From Agarilytica sp045430345 (GTDB taxonomy: Bacteria; Pseudomonadota; Gammaproteobacteria; Pseudomonadales; Cellvibrionaceae): 64,000 nt of DNA. A model generated the notes under the pieces. That model was not told the DNA's origin and made no database searches. It saw only the letters and a list, made by a program, of their open reading frames with translations. The stretch covers positions 620,001 to 684,000 of the forward strand of contig JAILXT010000001.1 of assembly GCA_045430345.1 (NCBI GenBank), in the 5' to 3' direction. The first letter of the stretch is position 1; every line of letters starts with the position of its first letter. The translations under genes and the position numbers were made by a program. Shown one piece after another: positions 17,813-26,517 of this stretch.

Positions 17813-18466
17813 ATGGGATTCAAGCATTTAGTTGTATTGGGAACATTCTTGTTATCGAGCTTTACCTATAGTGGTGGAAGCGACCAAGGTGATAATGCTG
17901 CCACGGTTTTATTTTCTGAAACACTATTAGCGATCGATACACTTAAAGGAAATTTTCGTCAACGCATTATCGATAGTGATGGCGAAGCATTACAAGTGAC
18001 GGATGGCGAGTTCAGTATTAAACGGCCAGGATATTTTTTGTGGCATGTAGCGCCGCCATATGAGCAGGTGGTTGTGGGAACGCCTAAGGCACTTAAAGTT
18101 TATGATCCCGATTTGGAGCAGATGACGGTACATGGCCAAGACTCGTTAGCGGGCACACCGGCGGCGTTAATGAGCGGTGATATTTCGGCCATCGAAAATG
18201 GTTACCTAGTCGAGCGAGAAGAGGATGCCAAAACAGAGTCCTATTTTCTCAGACAAAAAACCGAAGAAGACGGTGCTTTTGAATCCCTTGTTTTTGTGTT
18301 CTCTCGTAAAAAGAAACAAAAAACACTTTTAGAAATGTCTTTTACGGATAAATTAGGGCAAAAGACCGAAATTACCGTGTCCAATCAAAAAATAAACGTG
18401 CCTATAGCAGAGAGTGTTTTTCAATTCGAGCCACCGAAAGGCACAGACATTATCGTCGATGGCTGA
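17813..18466 (+). CDS. lolA: Outer-membrane lipoprotein carrier protein LolA
   Basis: A 217-residue periplasmic chaperone that takes lipoproteins from LolCDE to the outer membrane. It has an N-terminal signal peptide (about 1-20) and the typical opening of the mature domain, LLAIDTLKGNFRQRIIDSDGEALQVTDGEFSIKRPGYFLW-like, split across residues 40-80. Aromatic lining residues follow (FLWHVAPPYEQ). Its last eight bases overlap the rarA start. The position between ftsK and rarA is conserved in gammaproteobacteria. One candidate cargo in this window is the phosphatase lipoprotein at 54.3 kb. Confidence 0.94.
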   Translation: MGFKHLVVLGTFLLSSFTYSGGSDQGDNAATVLFSETLLAIDTLKGNFRQRIIDSDGEALQVTDGEFSIKRPGYFLWHVAPPYEQVVVGTPKALKVYDPDLEQMTVHGQDSLAGTPAALMSGDISAIENGYLVEREEDAKTESYFLRQKTEEDGAFESLVFVFSRKKKQKTLLEMSFTDKLGQKTEITVSNQKINVPIAESVFQFEPPKGTDIIVDG

Positions 18467-19820
18467 TTTATTTGAACAAAATGACGCGCGTTCGCCTGAT
18501 ACCGAGTCGAGCTCTCCTAAGCGTTACGAGCCTGGCGCACCGCTTGCTGCGCGGGTGCGCCCCGCGCATTTAAACGAATATATTGGTCAGTCCCACCTTT
18601 TAGCTGAAGGTAAACCGCTTAGGTTAACCATCGAGCGCCATCAACTTCATTCTATGATTTTTTGGGGGCCGCCAGGGGTAGGGAAAACCACTTTGGCAAA
18701 ACTCTTGGCGAATGAAATAAACGCCCATTTTATTGCCATCTCTGCGGTGCTGGCAGGCGTTAAAGATATTCGCAGCGCTATCGAAGAGGCCAAAGCCCAG
18801 CGCAGTGCATATGGCAAGAAAACCATATTGTTTATTGATGAAGTTCATCGCTTTAATAAAGCGCAACAAGATGCATTTTTACCTTTCGTGGAGGACGGAA
18901 CGGTGGTTTTTGTCGGCGCAACGACAGAGAATCCCTCGTTTGAAGTGAATAACGCATTGCTCTCACGTTGCCGTGTGTACGTACTCAAAAGCTTTGACGA
19001 CGCGCAATTACAACAGGTGGTTCACCGCGCATTAAACGATAAGACTGATGGCTTGGGTGAGCGAGGCTTAGAAATAGAGCCAGAAGCGATGACATTACTC
19101 ACTGCCGGCGCTGATGGTGACGCAAGGCGAGCACTGAACCTTTTAGAGATCGCCAGTGACTTGGTCGATGACGGTGAGTGCCTCACGCAGGATGTTATCA
19201 GTCAAATCCTTACTGGCGATGTACGTCGGTTTGATAAGGGAGGGGATCTATTTTATGAACAAATCTCCGCGCTGCATAAATCAGTAAGGGGCAGTAACCC
19301 GGACGCAGCGTTGTATTGGTTAATGCGCATGTTGGACGGTGGGTGTGATCCTTTGTATGTCGCGCGCCGAGTGGTTCGCATGGCGAGCGAAGATATTGGT
19401 AATGCAGATCCTAGGGGCTTATCGATCGCAATCAATGCCTGGGAAGCGCAAGAAAGGCTTGGGAGCCCGGAAGGCGAGTTATCCCTTGCGCAAGCGGTTG
19501 TGTATTTAGCCTGCGCACCCAAAAGTAACGCCGTGTATAATGCCTTCAAGAAAGCCCGCAGTGAGATTCAAAGCCTTCCCAGTTACGATGTGCCGATGCA
19601 TTTACGCAACGCACCTACCAGCCTTATGAAAGCGTTGGATTACGGTAAAGACTATCGTTACGCTCACAATGAAGAGGACGCCTTTGCGGCCGGGGAATCA
19701 TATTTTCCTGAAGAAATGGGTGAGCAGCTGTATTACGAGCCCGTTGAAAGAGGACTAGAAATCAAAATTGCGGAAAAGCTAAAGCAGCTTCGCGCGGTAA
19801 ACCAAAAGGCGAAGTCGTGA
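18459..19820 (+). CDS. rarA: Replication-associated recombination protein RarA (MgsA)
   Basis: A 453-residue AAA+ ATPase related to clamp loaders that acts at stalled forks. The ATG at 18459 overlaps the lolA stop and gives MADLFEQND; a longer frame upstream runs inside lolA and is not the start. Visible motifs are PLAARVRPAHLNEYIGQSHLL, Walker A GPPGVGKTTLAK, Walker B ILFIDEVHRFNKAQQD, sensor-1 GATTENPSFEVN, and the MgsA C-terminal domain with RRVVRMASEDIGNADP. Length is typical (about 445). Confidence 0.97.
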   Translation: MADLFEQNDARSPDTESSSPKRYEPGAPLAARVRPAHLNEYIGQSHLLAEGKPLRLTIERHQLHSMIFWGPPGVGKTTLAKLLANEINAHFIAISAVLAGVKDIRSAIEEAKAQRSAYGKKTILFIDEVHRFNKAQQDAFLPFVEDGTVVFVGATTENPSFEVNNALLSRCRVYVLKSFDDAQLQQVVHRALNDKTDGLGERGLEIEPEAMTLLTAGADGDARRALNLLEIASDLVDDGECLTQDVISQILTGDVRRFDKGGDLFYEQISALHKSVRGSNPDAALYWLMRMLDGGCDPLYVARRVVRMASEDIGNADPRGLSIAINAWEAQERLGSPEGELSLAQAVVYLACAPKSNAVYNAFKKARSEIQSLPSYDVPMHLRNAPTSLMKALDYGKDYRYAHNEEDAFAAGESYFPEEMGEQLYYEPVERGLEIKIAEKLKQLRAVNQKAKS

Positions 19821-19842
19821 ATAAGACTAGACGGGTAGCGCA

Positions 19843-20214
19843 ATGCATTGGTTAGCAGTGGCATTAGGAGGCAGTATCGGTGCGATCAGTCGGTACGGTG
19901 TTTCCATTGTTATCCCAAATGTGCCGGGTAAGTTTCCTATTGCGACCTTTTCGGTAAACCTTGTTGGTTCGTTGTTGATGGCGATGCTTTTTGTGTTGAT
20001 TGTTGAGAAAGGCGCTTTACCGGCAATGTGGCGCCACACGTTAATGATTGGTTTTTTCGGTGCGTTTACGACCTTTTCAACGTTTTCATTAGAATCGTTA
20101 CATCTTTTAAGTGACGGCCACGGAAAGTTGGCTTTTACCTATATGTTAAGCAGTGTGTTTGCCTGCGTATTTGCCGCGTTTAGCGGATATCATTTAATTC
20201 ACAAACTATTATAG
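19843..20214 (+). CDS. crcB: Fluoride efflux channel CrcB/Fluc
   Basis: A 123-residue four-helix membrane protein. Family motifs are GGSIGAISRYGV near the N-terminus, NLVGSLLM (the Asn at the pore), and GFFGAFTTFSTFSLE with the phenylalanine-box and sodium-site residues. Fluc proteins work as antiparallel dimers that export fluoride. It is tucked between rarA (22-base gap) and serS (19-base gap), and no fluoride riboswitch is apparent in so little space, so it is probably expressed with its neighbours. Confidence 0.95.
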   Translation: MHWLAVALGGSIGAISRYGVSIVIPNVPGKFPIATFSVNLVGSLLMAMLFVLIVEKGALPAMWRHTLMIGFFGAFTTFSTFSLESLHLLSDGHGKLAFTYMLSSVFACVFAAFSGYHLIHKLL

Positions 20215-20233
20215 AAATCAAAACGGGACCCCT

Positions 20234-21514
20234 ATGTTAGACCCAAAACTCCTTCGTTCAGATCTAGACACTGTTGTAACAAACCTCGCTAAAAGAGGGT
20301 ATGTGTTAGATAAAGCAAAAATTGAACAGTTGGAAATTCAACGGAAAGCGATTCAAAGTGAATCTGAGTCTTTGCAGAACTTGCAAAAACAAAGTGCAAA
20401 AAAAATAGGGAAAGCGAAAGCCGCTGGTGAAGATATCGCGCCGCTTTTAAAAGAAGTAGAAGACTTGAAAGCTGCAAACAATCAGGAGAAGCATCGCTTA
20501 ACGGAAATACAGAATGAAATTGAAGCACTGTATTCCTGTATCCCCAATATGGTGGCTGAGGATGTGCCAAAAGGCGAAAACGAAGACGATAACGTTGAAG
20601 TAACCGTTTGGGGTGAGCCAAAACAATATGCCTTCGATGTAAAAGATCATGTGGATGTGGGTGAGGGTGTTGGCGGTTTAGATTTCGAAACTGCAGCTAA
20701 AATTACAGGATCACGTTTTGCGCTTATGCGTGGCGACATTGCCAAGCTTCATCGCGCGCTTGTTCAGTTCATGTTGGATGTTCACACGGACGAGCATGGT
20801 TACGAAGAAGTGAACGTGCCATTTATAGTGAATCGCGACTCTCTTTATGGGACGGGCCAGCTGCCGAAATTTGAAGAGGACTTGTTTAAGCTAAACGAAG
20901 AGCGAGAGTTCTACTTGATTCCCACCGCTGAAGTGCCTGTGACGAATATTCTTCGCGATGAAATTGTCGACGAAAATCAGTTACCCCTTAAATTTACGGC
21001 GCACACGCCATGTTTCCGTTCCGAGGCAGGTTCTGCTGGGCGTGATACGCGTGGCATGATTCGCCAGCATCAATTTGAGAAAGTGGAATTGGTGAATTTT
21101 GTAAAACCGGAAGATTCAGATCAAGCCCTTGAAGACCTTACGGCCTGTGCAGAGAAGCTTTTACAGAAATTGGAATTGCCATATCGCAAAGTAATTTTGT
21201 GCGGCGGTGATATCGGTTTCTCTTCACGTAAGACTTATGATCTAGAGGTGTGGTTACCTTCACAGGCGCAATATCGTGAGATTTCCTCGTGCAGTAGCTT
21301 TGGCGATTTCCAAGCGCGCCGCATGAAGGCGCGTTATCGTAGCAGCGAAACAGGTAAGCCCGCGTTGCTTCATACCTTAAATGGTTCCGGTTTAGCGATC
21401 GGGCGTACCTTGGTGGCAATTTTAGAAAACTATCAAAACGAAGATGGTTCTGTTGATGTGCCAGCAGTATTGCAACCCTATCTACGGGGCCTAACCACGA
21501 TTAAAGCGGTATAA
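20234..21514 (+). CDS. serS: Serine--tRNA ligase
   Basis: A 426-residue class II aminoacyl-tRNA synthetase. The N-terminal long-helix arm (about 30-105), rich in Lys and Glu, grips the tRNA-Ser extra arm. The catalytic domain shows motif 2 (TPCFRSEAGSAGRDTRGMIRQHQF, within residues 258-285) and motif 3 GSGLAIGRTLVAILEN near the end. Length is typical (430). It follows crcB and precedes cysG by 14 bases, as in Pseudomonas. Confidence 0.98.
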   Translation: MLDPKLLRSDLDTVVTNLAKRGYVLDKAKIEQLEIQRKAIQSESESLQNLQKQSAKKIGKAKAAGEDIAPLLKEVEDLKAANNQEKHRLTEIQNEIEALYSCIPNMVAEDVPKGENEDDNVEVTVWGEPKQYAFDVKDHVDVGEGVGGLDFETAAKITGSRFALMRGDIAKLHRALVQFMLDVHTDEHGYEEVNVPFIVNRDSLYGTGQLPKFEEDLFKLNEEREFYLIPTAEVPVTNILRDEIVDENQLPLKFTAHTPCFRSEAGSAGRDTRGMIRQHQFEKVELVNFVKPEDSDQALEDLTACAEKLLQKLELPYRKVILCGGDIGFSSRKTYDLEVWLPSQAQYREISSCSSFGDFQARRMKARYRSSETGKPALLHTLNGSGLAIGRTLVAILENYQNEDGSVDVPAVLQPYLRGLTTIKAV

Positions 21515-21528
21515 GTGGCGTATACAGT

Positions 21529-22914
21529 ATGGATTTTCTGCCGTTATTTTTTGATTTAAAGGGGAAGCAATGCCTCGTCGTTGGCGGCGGGTCAATCGCT
21601 ACACGTAAAGCGCGATTGCTTCATAAGGCCTTGGCAAGGATATGTGTGGTGTCGCCGACGATAGAAGATGAGTTGAGCGAGATCGTCAAAGAAAGTGGCG
21701 GGGCGCACATCGCTGGTGAATATGATGCGGACCATATCGAAGACAAGGTTTTGGTGATTTCAGCAACGGACGATCACGCGTTAAATCAACGTGTCGCCAA
21801 CGATTGTCACGCGAAAAAACTACCGGTTAATGTGGTGGATAATCCTGCGTTATGCAGTGTGATTATGCCGGCCATTATCGATCGTAGTCCTTTAATTGTT
21901 GGTGTTACAAGTGGCGGCGAATCTCCTGTTTTAGCGAGACGCTTACGCACGCAGTTAGAAAGCACGATCCCTTCCGCTTATGGTGAGTTGGGGAAAGTTG
22001 CCGCTGAATTTCGTCAGCAAGTAAAACAAACTTTTCAATCAGAGGATGAGCGCCGTCGTTTTTGGGAGGCTGTCCTCAATGGTGATATCGCCGAAAATGT
22101 ATTGAGCGGCAATGTGGCGCAAGCCCGTGCGGATATGCAAAAGAAGATCGATGACAAAGATTGTGATACCCATGGCGAAGTGTATTTAGTCGGTGCCGGT
22201 CCGGGTGATCCTGATTTATTAACGTTTAAAGCGTTGCGCTTAATGCAAAAGGCTGAAATTGTTTTGTATGACCGTCTCGTATCGCCGGCAATTGTCGATA
22301 TGGTGCGCCGCGATGCAGATCGCATCTATGTCGGTAAAAAACGCGATAAACATGCGATACCTCAGCAAGAGATTAACGAAATGTTGCTGGCGTATGCGCA
22401 GCAGGGCAAACGTGTTTTACGTTTAAAAGGCGGAGACCCGTTTATTTTTGGCCGTGGCGGCGAAGAAATCGACTTGCTGGCTGAAAATAATATTCCTTTC
22501 CAAGTTGTTCCCGGTATTACGGCGGCGTCTGGCTGCGCAAGTTACGCGGGAATTCCGCTTACCCATCGGGACCACTCACAATCCGTTCGTTTTATTACGG
22601 GGCATTTAAAAACAGGGCAGGCTGAATACCCTTGGGATGAATTTGTTAACGATCAGCAAACCCTTGTGTTTTATATGGGTTTAAAAGGTCTCCCGCTTAT
22701 TTGTGAGCAGCTTGTATCACATGGAAAAAGCGCGGCCACACCGGCAGCGTTAATTGAAAAAGGGACGCTTCCTCAGCAAAACGTTTACGTTTCAACCTTG
22801 GGTGAGTTACCTGACATTGTCTTAAATAAAGAAATTCATGCCCCAACGTTACTGGTGATAGGGAATGTGGTCTCGCTTCACAAAAAATTGAATTGGTATA
22901 AAACTTCTGGTTAA
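21529..22914 (+). CDS. cysG: Siroheme synthase CysG (dehydrogenase/ferrochelatase plus methyltransferase)
   Basis: A 461-residue bifunctional enzyme that converts uroporphyrinogen III to siroheme for sulfite and nitrite reductases. Residues 1-205 form the NAD-dependent dehydrogenase/ferrochelatase (MDFLPLFFDLKGKQCLVVGGG). Residues 215-455 form the SAM uroporphyrinogen-III methyltransferase with VYLVGAGPGDPDLLT, VLRLKGGDPFIFGRGGEE and VVPGITAASGCASYAGIPLT. Precorrin-2 made by this enzyme is also the entry to cobalamin, but no corrin-ring genes occur here, so siroheme is the likely product. Confidence 0.97.
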   Translation: MDFLPLFFDLKGKQCLVVGGGSIATRKARLLHKALARICVVSPTIEDELSEIVKESGGAHIAGEYDADHIEDKVLVISATDDHALNQRVANDCHAKKLPVNVVDNPALCSVIMPAIIDRSPLIVGVTSGGESPVLARRLRTQLESTIPSAYGELGKVAAEFRQQVKQTFQSEDERRRFWEAVLNGDIAENVLSGNVAQARADMQKKIDDKDCDTHGEVYLVGAGPGDPDLLTFKALRLMQKAEIVLYDRLVSPAIVDMVRRDADRIYVGKKRDKHAIPQQEINEMLLAYAQQGKRVLRLKGGDPFIFGRGGEEIDLLAENNIPFQVVPGITAASGCASYAGIPLTHRDHSQSVRFITGHLKTGQAEYPWDEFVNDQQTLVFYMGLKGLPLICEQLVSHGKSAATPAALIEKGTLPQQNVYVSTLGELPDIVLNKEIHAPTLLVIGNVVSLHKKLNWYKTSG

Positions 22915-23049
22915 CTGGCCGATATATAGTCACATAAGGCAAAAAACCTGCATTTAGGCTGCTTTTAGTGATTATTTTCGCTTTTTTCGATGTAATCGAT
23001 AAAGCGCTATAACGTAACCAATCAAGTCAATGAAAGTGAGGTGCTAGGC

Positions 23050-23304
23050 ATGGTCGACAGTATACGTCCTACCTATCAACCCTTAAAAAACCTCGATTCT
23101 GCTCGGGTAAACAAATCTTCAGATGTCGAAACACCGACTGACGATAAGGCGGGGCAAGCTTATGTCGTCACAAAAGACCGTCGTCAGAAAAAAGATCGTC
23201 GTGATCGTGGGCACAAATCCCGGGCAATGTACGATATGCGCAGTAAGGCTGGCGGTCGCCGTAAAGATGATAAAGGTGGCCCGAATATCGAAGTTAGAGT
23301 TTAG
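23050..23304 (+). CDS. Small basic protein of unknown function
   Basis: An 84-residue protein from the ATG at 23050. A GTGAGGTG Shine-Dalgarno-like stretch eight bases upstream supports this start over a GTG at 23041. The N-terminal half is polar and the C-terminal half strongly basic, with a DRRQKKDRRDRGHKSRA core and GGRRKDDKGG. There is no signal peptide, membrane segment or cysteine. A disordered nucleic-acid-binding or assembly factor is imaginable, but no family is recognised. It stands alone between cysG and gor. Confidence 0.6.
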   Translation: MVDSIRPTYQPLKNLDSARVNKSSDVETPTDDKAGQAYVVTKDRRQKKDRRDRGHKSRAMYDMRSKAGGRRKDDKGGPNIEVRV

Positions 23305-23391
23305 TCGTCATCGACCAAGTAAGCGCTGTGTTATCGGGGTTTCTCACGATTGCGTTGTGAGTTTTCCGCAAAGGATCTACCCAATTTTTAA

Positions 23392-23422
23392 TTTTAATCA
23401 AAATTAATCATCTCGATTAAAA
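23392..23422. repeat. AT-rich inverted repeat upstream of gor
   Basis: TTTTAATC (23392-23399) and GATTAAAA (23415-23422) are perfect inverted copies separated by 15 bases. It lies 140 bases before gor and about 90 after the small basic gene. It could be a weak terminator stem or an operator; there is no clear T tract after it. Confidence 0.35.
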
Positions 23423-23561
23423 AGCGTTATCGCCTAATCGTTTTTATCTATTCTTATATCATCTAAACTCCCTAGTGTTTCCATAGTCATATAGACGATG
23501 TCGCTCAATCACTAGGTTGATTACGTGACGATTTGTTATTTAAGTATTCCCTGGAGGATGT

Positions 23562-24926
23562 GTGAAATACGATTACGATTTATTTGTTATTGGTGCGGGT
23601 TCGGGCGGGGTTAGAGCGAGCCGTATTGCATCGCAACTGGGCGCGCGTGTTGCCGTTGCAGAAGATCGTTACCTTGGGGGCACTTGTGTCAATGTGGGCT
23701 GCGTGCCGAAGAAGTTATTCGTATACGCATCTGAGTTTTCAAAGTCAGTTAAAGAAGCGGAGGGTTTCGGCTGGACTGCCTCAAAGCCAGAATTTGATTG
23801 GGCCACCCTTAGAGATAACAAAACAACGGAAATTAGCCGTTTAAACGGCATATACGGATCGATTCTGGATAACGCGGGCGTGGAATTGATTAACGGACGG
23901 GCGAGTATCGTAGACCCACATACCGTGGCCGTGGCAGGGCGCCAATACACGGCCAAGAATATTTTGATTACGGTGGGCGGTTGGCCGAGAAAGCCGAGTT
24001 TTCCTGGCGGCGAATATACAACGGATTCCAATGAGGTGTTTTCAATGGAACGCTTCCCTTCGCGCGTTATGGTACAAGGCGGTGGTTATATTGCCGTGGA
24101 GTTTGCTGGGATTTTTAATGGTTTGGGCGCGGAGACCGAGCTGGTGTATCGCGGGCCATTGTTTCTGCGCGGTTTTGATAAAGAGGTGCAGCAATTTGTT
24201 GCTACCGAGGTTGGCCGTAGCGGTGTAAAACTGAGTTTTGATACGGATATAGACAGTATCGAACGTTTGTCCGATGGCTCACTGTCGGTTGAGCTTAATA
24301 CGGGGGAAACCCGTATTGTGGACATGGTATTCGCTGCGGTTGGCCGAGAACCTAAAACAGAAGGCCTTGGGTTAGAAAATACTGCTGTGACGTTTGGCCC
24401 AGGCGGTGAGATCGAAGTGAATAACGAATTTCAGACCGGCGAGCCGAGTGTGTATGCATTGGGCGATGTGGTAGGGCGTAAAACCCTTACGCCTGTGGCG
24501 CTCGCCGAAGGTACCGCCTTAGCAAAGCATTTATTCGCAGATGAGGCCGTTGCGCTTGATTATCAAAATATTGCTACAGCGGTATTTTGCCAGCCCAACA
24601 TCGCCACAGTAGGTCTAACCGAGGAGGAAATACAGTTTTCCATGGCGCCGTACGCGGTCTATACGAGCGAGTTTAGGCCGCTTAAGAATACCATTAGCGG
24701 TTCCGAGCAAAGGACCTTAATGAAACTTATTGTGGACAAAACGGACGATAAAGTTGTGGGAGCGCATATGGTTGGGCCAGATGCAGGGGAGATTATTCAA
24801 GGTGTGGCTGTTGCGATTAAAGCCGGCGCAACCAAGCGGCATTTTGATGCAACTGTCGGTATTCATCCGACTTCTGCTGAGGAGTTTGTGACGATGCGGG
24901 AGTCAGTGCGTGAGGGGAATCTATAA
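23562..24926 (+). CDS. gor: Glutathione-disulfide reductase
   Basis: A 454-residue cytoplasmic flavoenzyme that regenerates reduced glutathione with NADPH. It begins at a GTG behind CTGGAGG. Motifs are the FAD-binding DLFVIGAGSGGVRASRIA, the redox pair in GGTCVNVGCVPKKL (about 43-48), the pyridine-nucleotide motif QGGGYIAVEFAGI, ALGDVVGRKTLTPVA, and the C-terminal active-site GIHPTSAEEFVTMR with its catalytic His. After the nucleotide motif the protein has VYRGPLFLRGFD, as in proteobacterial NADPH-specific enzymes. It is monocistronic and convergent with the Hpt/HD-GYP gene. Confidence 0.95.
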   Translation: MKYDYDLFVIGAGSGGVRASRIASQLGARVAVAEDRYLGGTCVNVGCVPKKLFVYASEFSKSVKEAEGFGWTASKPEFDWATLRDNKTTEISRLNGIYGSILDNAGVELINGRASIVDPHTVAVAGRQYTAKNILITVGGWPRKPSFPGGEYTTDSNEVFSMERFPSRVMVQGGGYIAVEFAGIFNGLGAETELVYRGPLFLRGFDKEVQQFVATEVGRSGVKLSFDTDIDSIERLSDGSLSVELNTGETRIVDMVFAAVGREPKTEGLGLENTAVTFGPGGEIEVNNEFQTGEPSVYALGDVVGRKTLTPVALAEGTALAKHLFADEAVALDYQNIATAVFCQPNIATVGLTEEEIQFSMAPYAVYTSEFRPLKNTISGSEQRTLMKLIVDKTDDKVVGAHMVGPDAGEIIQGVAVAIKAGATKRHFDATVGIHPTSAEEFVTMRESVREGNL

Positions 24927-24952
24927 ACACAGGTACAAATAAAACAAGCAAC

Positions 24953-24996
24953 TTTAAAAAAGAGCTATAAGTCATTGATTTTTATGACTATAGCTC
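24953..24996 (-). terminator. Terminator of the Hpt/HD-GYP gene, overlapping its stop codon
   Basis: GAGCTATA-A-GTCAT (24962-24975) pairs with ATGACTATAGCTC (24984-24996), leaving one bulged base and an 8-base loop. Read on the minus strand the hairpin is followed by CTTTTTTAAAG, a terminator layout. The stop codon of the minus-strand gene (24988-24990) lies within the stem. Confidence 0.75.
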
Positions 24997-26091
24997 GCCA
25001 GCTTTTAGTTCGCCTTTAATCATATCGTTAAACGCCAAGACCCAGTCTTCGTCGAACTGAGCACCGATACGTGCGTTGATTTCTGATACGGCTCGTACCG
25101 TTGATTTACGTTTCTTACGGTCGGCGCGGCCATTGGTGATCGAGAAAAAGGTATCAATGATGGCGAGAATTTTTGCGCCGTCAGAAACAAGCTCACCGTT
25201 GTTTCCGATAGGGTAGCCTTTGCCGTCGACTCTTTCGTGATGCTCAAGAATAATCGTGGCGGCTTGGTCCCAGCCTTCAATGCGGATGAGGTAGTTGTAG
25301 CCCCATACCGGATGTTGCCGGATTTGAGATAGCTCTTCGAGTGTTAACCGCTCTTTTTTGTCGATGATGTCATTTGGGATAAACGACATCCCAATATCGT
25401 GAAGATAGGTGGCGGCTGAAAGTTGATTTGGGTCAACCGGGCTCCCTCTTAGGGCGTTGAGCTTTTGCGCCCAATCATGAGACTGCTCGCTTCTTCCTTC
25501 CCAGTACTGGCTTTGTCGATCAATCTGCTGGGCTAGCTCCCTAAAAAATAGCAAATCGAAGGCTTGTTTACTGTGTTCTGCCGGCATCGATATGCATTCG
25601 TAGGCGTGCTCAGTTTCGGGCGTATCGTCTTCCGCTAATTCATTTTCATGAACGAAACCCACGCCAACAAGCTTTAAAATTTCGTGGCATTGACGCTCCA
25701 CGTTTCCGTCACGTGCGTGCGCGAGTTCGGAGTACCGTTCGATCAATTCTTCTTCGTGAAGATTGCCGAATGATTGATCAAATAAATCGCGTTGGTGAAT
25801 ATCTTTTAAACGGTCCATCCCGAGCTGTAGCACCTCACACATCACCGGTGTTGCGCTGTAGTGTTCGCTTCTTAGGGAACCGATGACTTCTTCCAGGCTG
25901 TGAGTGAAATTCACGACAGATTCGAGCTGTACGATCGCTGCGTTACCTTTAATGGTGTGAATTGCCCGGAATAACGCGTGGAGGTCTTGTTCAGTCCCTT
26001 GGCTCAGACGGTCTAAAGATATTTCTATTTCGTGCGCAAGATCGGTGAACGAGTCCAACAGTTCGATGCAAATATCGCCATCAATATCCAT
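24988..26091 (-). CDS. Hpt domain-HD-GYP domain signalling protein
   Basis: A 367-residue cytoplasmic protein. Residues 1-110 form a histidine phosphotransfer domain with the phospho-accepting His in RAIHTIKGNAA (about 44-54). Residues about 195-350 form an HD-GYP domain: the HD pair in YLHDIGMSF, QHPVWGYNYL, and HHERVDGKGYPIG, which preserves the GYP motif. HD-GYP proteins usually hydrolyse cyclic-di-GMP. A direct Hpt fusion without a receiver domain implies that phosphorelay input controls the hydrolase in cis or that it acts as a relay node. Its kinase is not nearby. A CheX-like gene lies about 830 bases away, divergently. Confidence 0.85.
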   Translation of the reverse strand: MDIDGDICIELLDSFTDLAHEIEISLDRLSQGTEQDLHALFRAIHTIKGNAAIVQLESVVNFTHSLEEVIGSLRSEHYSATPVMCEVLQLGMDRLKDIHQRDLFDQSFGNLHEEELIERYSELAHARDGNVERQCHEILKLVGVGFVHENELAEDDTPETEHAYECISMPAEHSKQAFDLLFFRELAQQIDRQSQYWEGRSEQSHDWAQKLNALRGSPVDPNQLSAATYLHDIGMSFIPNDIIDKKERLTLEELSQIRQHPVWGYNYLIRIEGWDQAATIILEHHERVDGKGYPIGNNGELVSDGAKILAIIDTFFSITNGRADRKKRKSTVRAVSEINARIGAQFDEDWVLAFNDMIKGELKAGEL

Positions 26092-26203
26092 GCCGAGCCT
26101 TTAGAATTAAGAGTTATTGACACAATAATAGTTTAAGCCAGGAGGTATAGCGGAGAATATTATTGAGAAATTTGGATGTGAATAATTATTGGACAGATTT
26201 GAC

Positions 26204-26231
26204 AAAAAGAGGCCTAAAAAGGCCTCTTTTT
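26204..26231. terminator. Rho-independent terminator after the small minus-strand gene
   Basis: AAAAAGAGGCC and GGCCTCTTTTT form a perfect 11-base-pair stem including the A/T tracts, with a six-base loop. It begins eight bases beyond the stop of the minus-strand small gene and also insulates the Hpt/HD-GYP gene from it. Confidence 0.9.
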
Positions 26232-26238
26232 ATTGGTG

Positions 26239-26454
26239 CTACTTGTAGTATTTCGGCCCAGTAAAATTTGCGTCTCTTTCTACTGGACGGTACTTTCTAA
26301 GTTTATCGGCGATATTCTTTCTGAGAGCGGCTTCATTTTGCGCAGCGTCCCGAATTGGGTGCACCTCTGCAGCCACTGACTCAGTCAAATCTTCTTTCTT
26401 TCCTTGTTCGCCTTCCACAGCTTTTTGCTTCTTTGAAAATAGCGTTAACATCAT
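26239..26454 (-). CDS. Small hydrophilic protein of unknown function
   Basis: A 71-residue protein starting MMLTLFSKKQK. An AGAAGGC ribosome site lies just upstream of this ATG. A longer reading from 26517 would add 21 residues but has no ribosome site. It is charged, rich in Glu, Lys and Ala, with a likely helix (AALRKNIADKLRKYR) and a tail ending in TGPKYYK. There are no membrane segments or cysteines. It has its own terminator and a CRP-like palindrome about 120 bases upstream, so it appears to be a real, regulated gene. No family recognised. Confidence 0.6.
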   Translation of the reverse strand: MMLTLFSKKQKAVEGEQGKKEDLTESVAAEVHPIRDAAQNEAALRKNIADKLRKYRPVERDANFTGPKYYK

Positions 26455-26517
26455 TATGCCTTCTATAATTTTTGTCGATGTTTTGACCCACTTAAACGCT
26501 TGTTTTAGCTCCCCCAT

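Noticed and set aside
18414..18458. Longer rarA reading inside lolA
   Set aside because: It would lie within the lolA coding sequence; the ATG at 18459 gives the conserved MADLF start.
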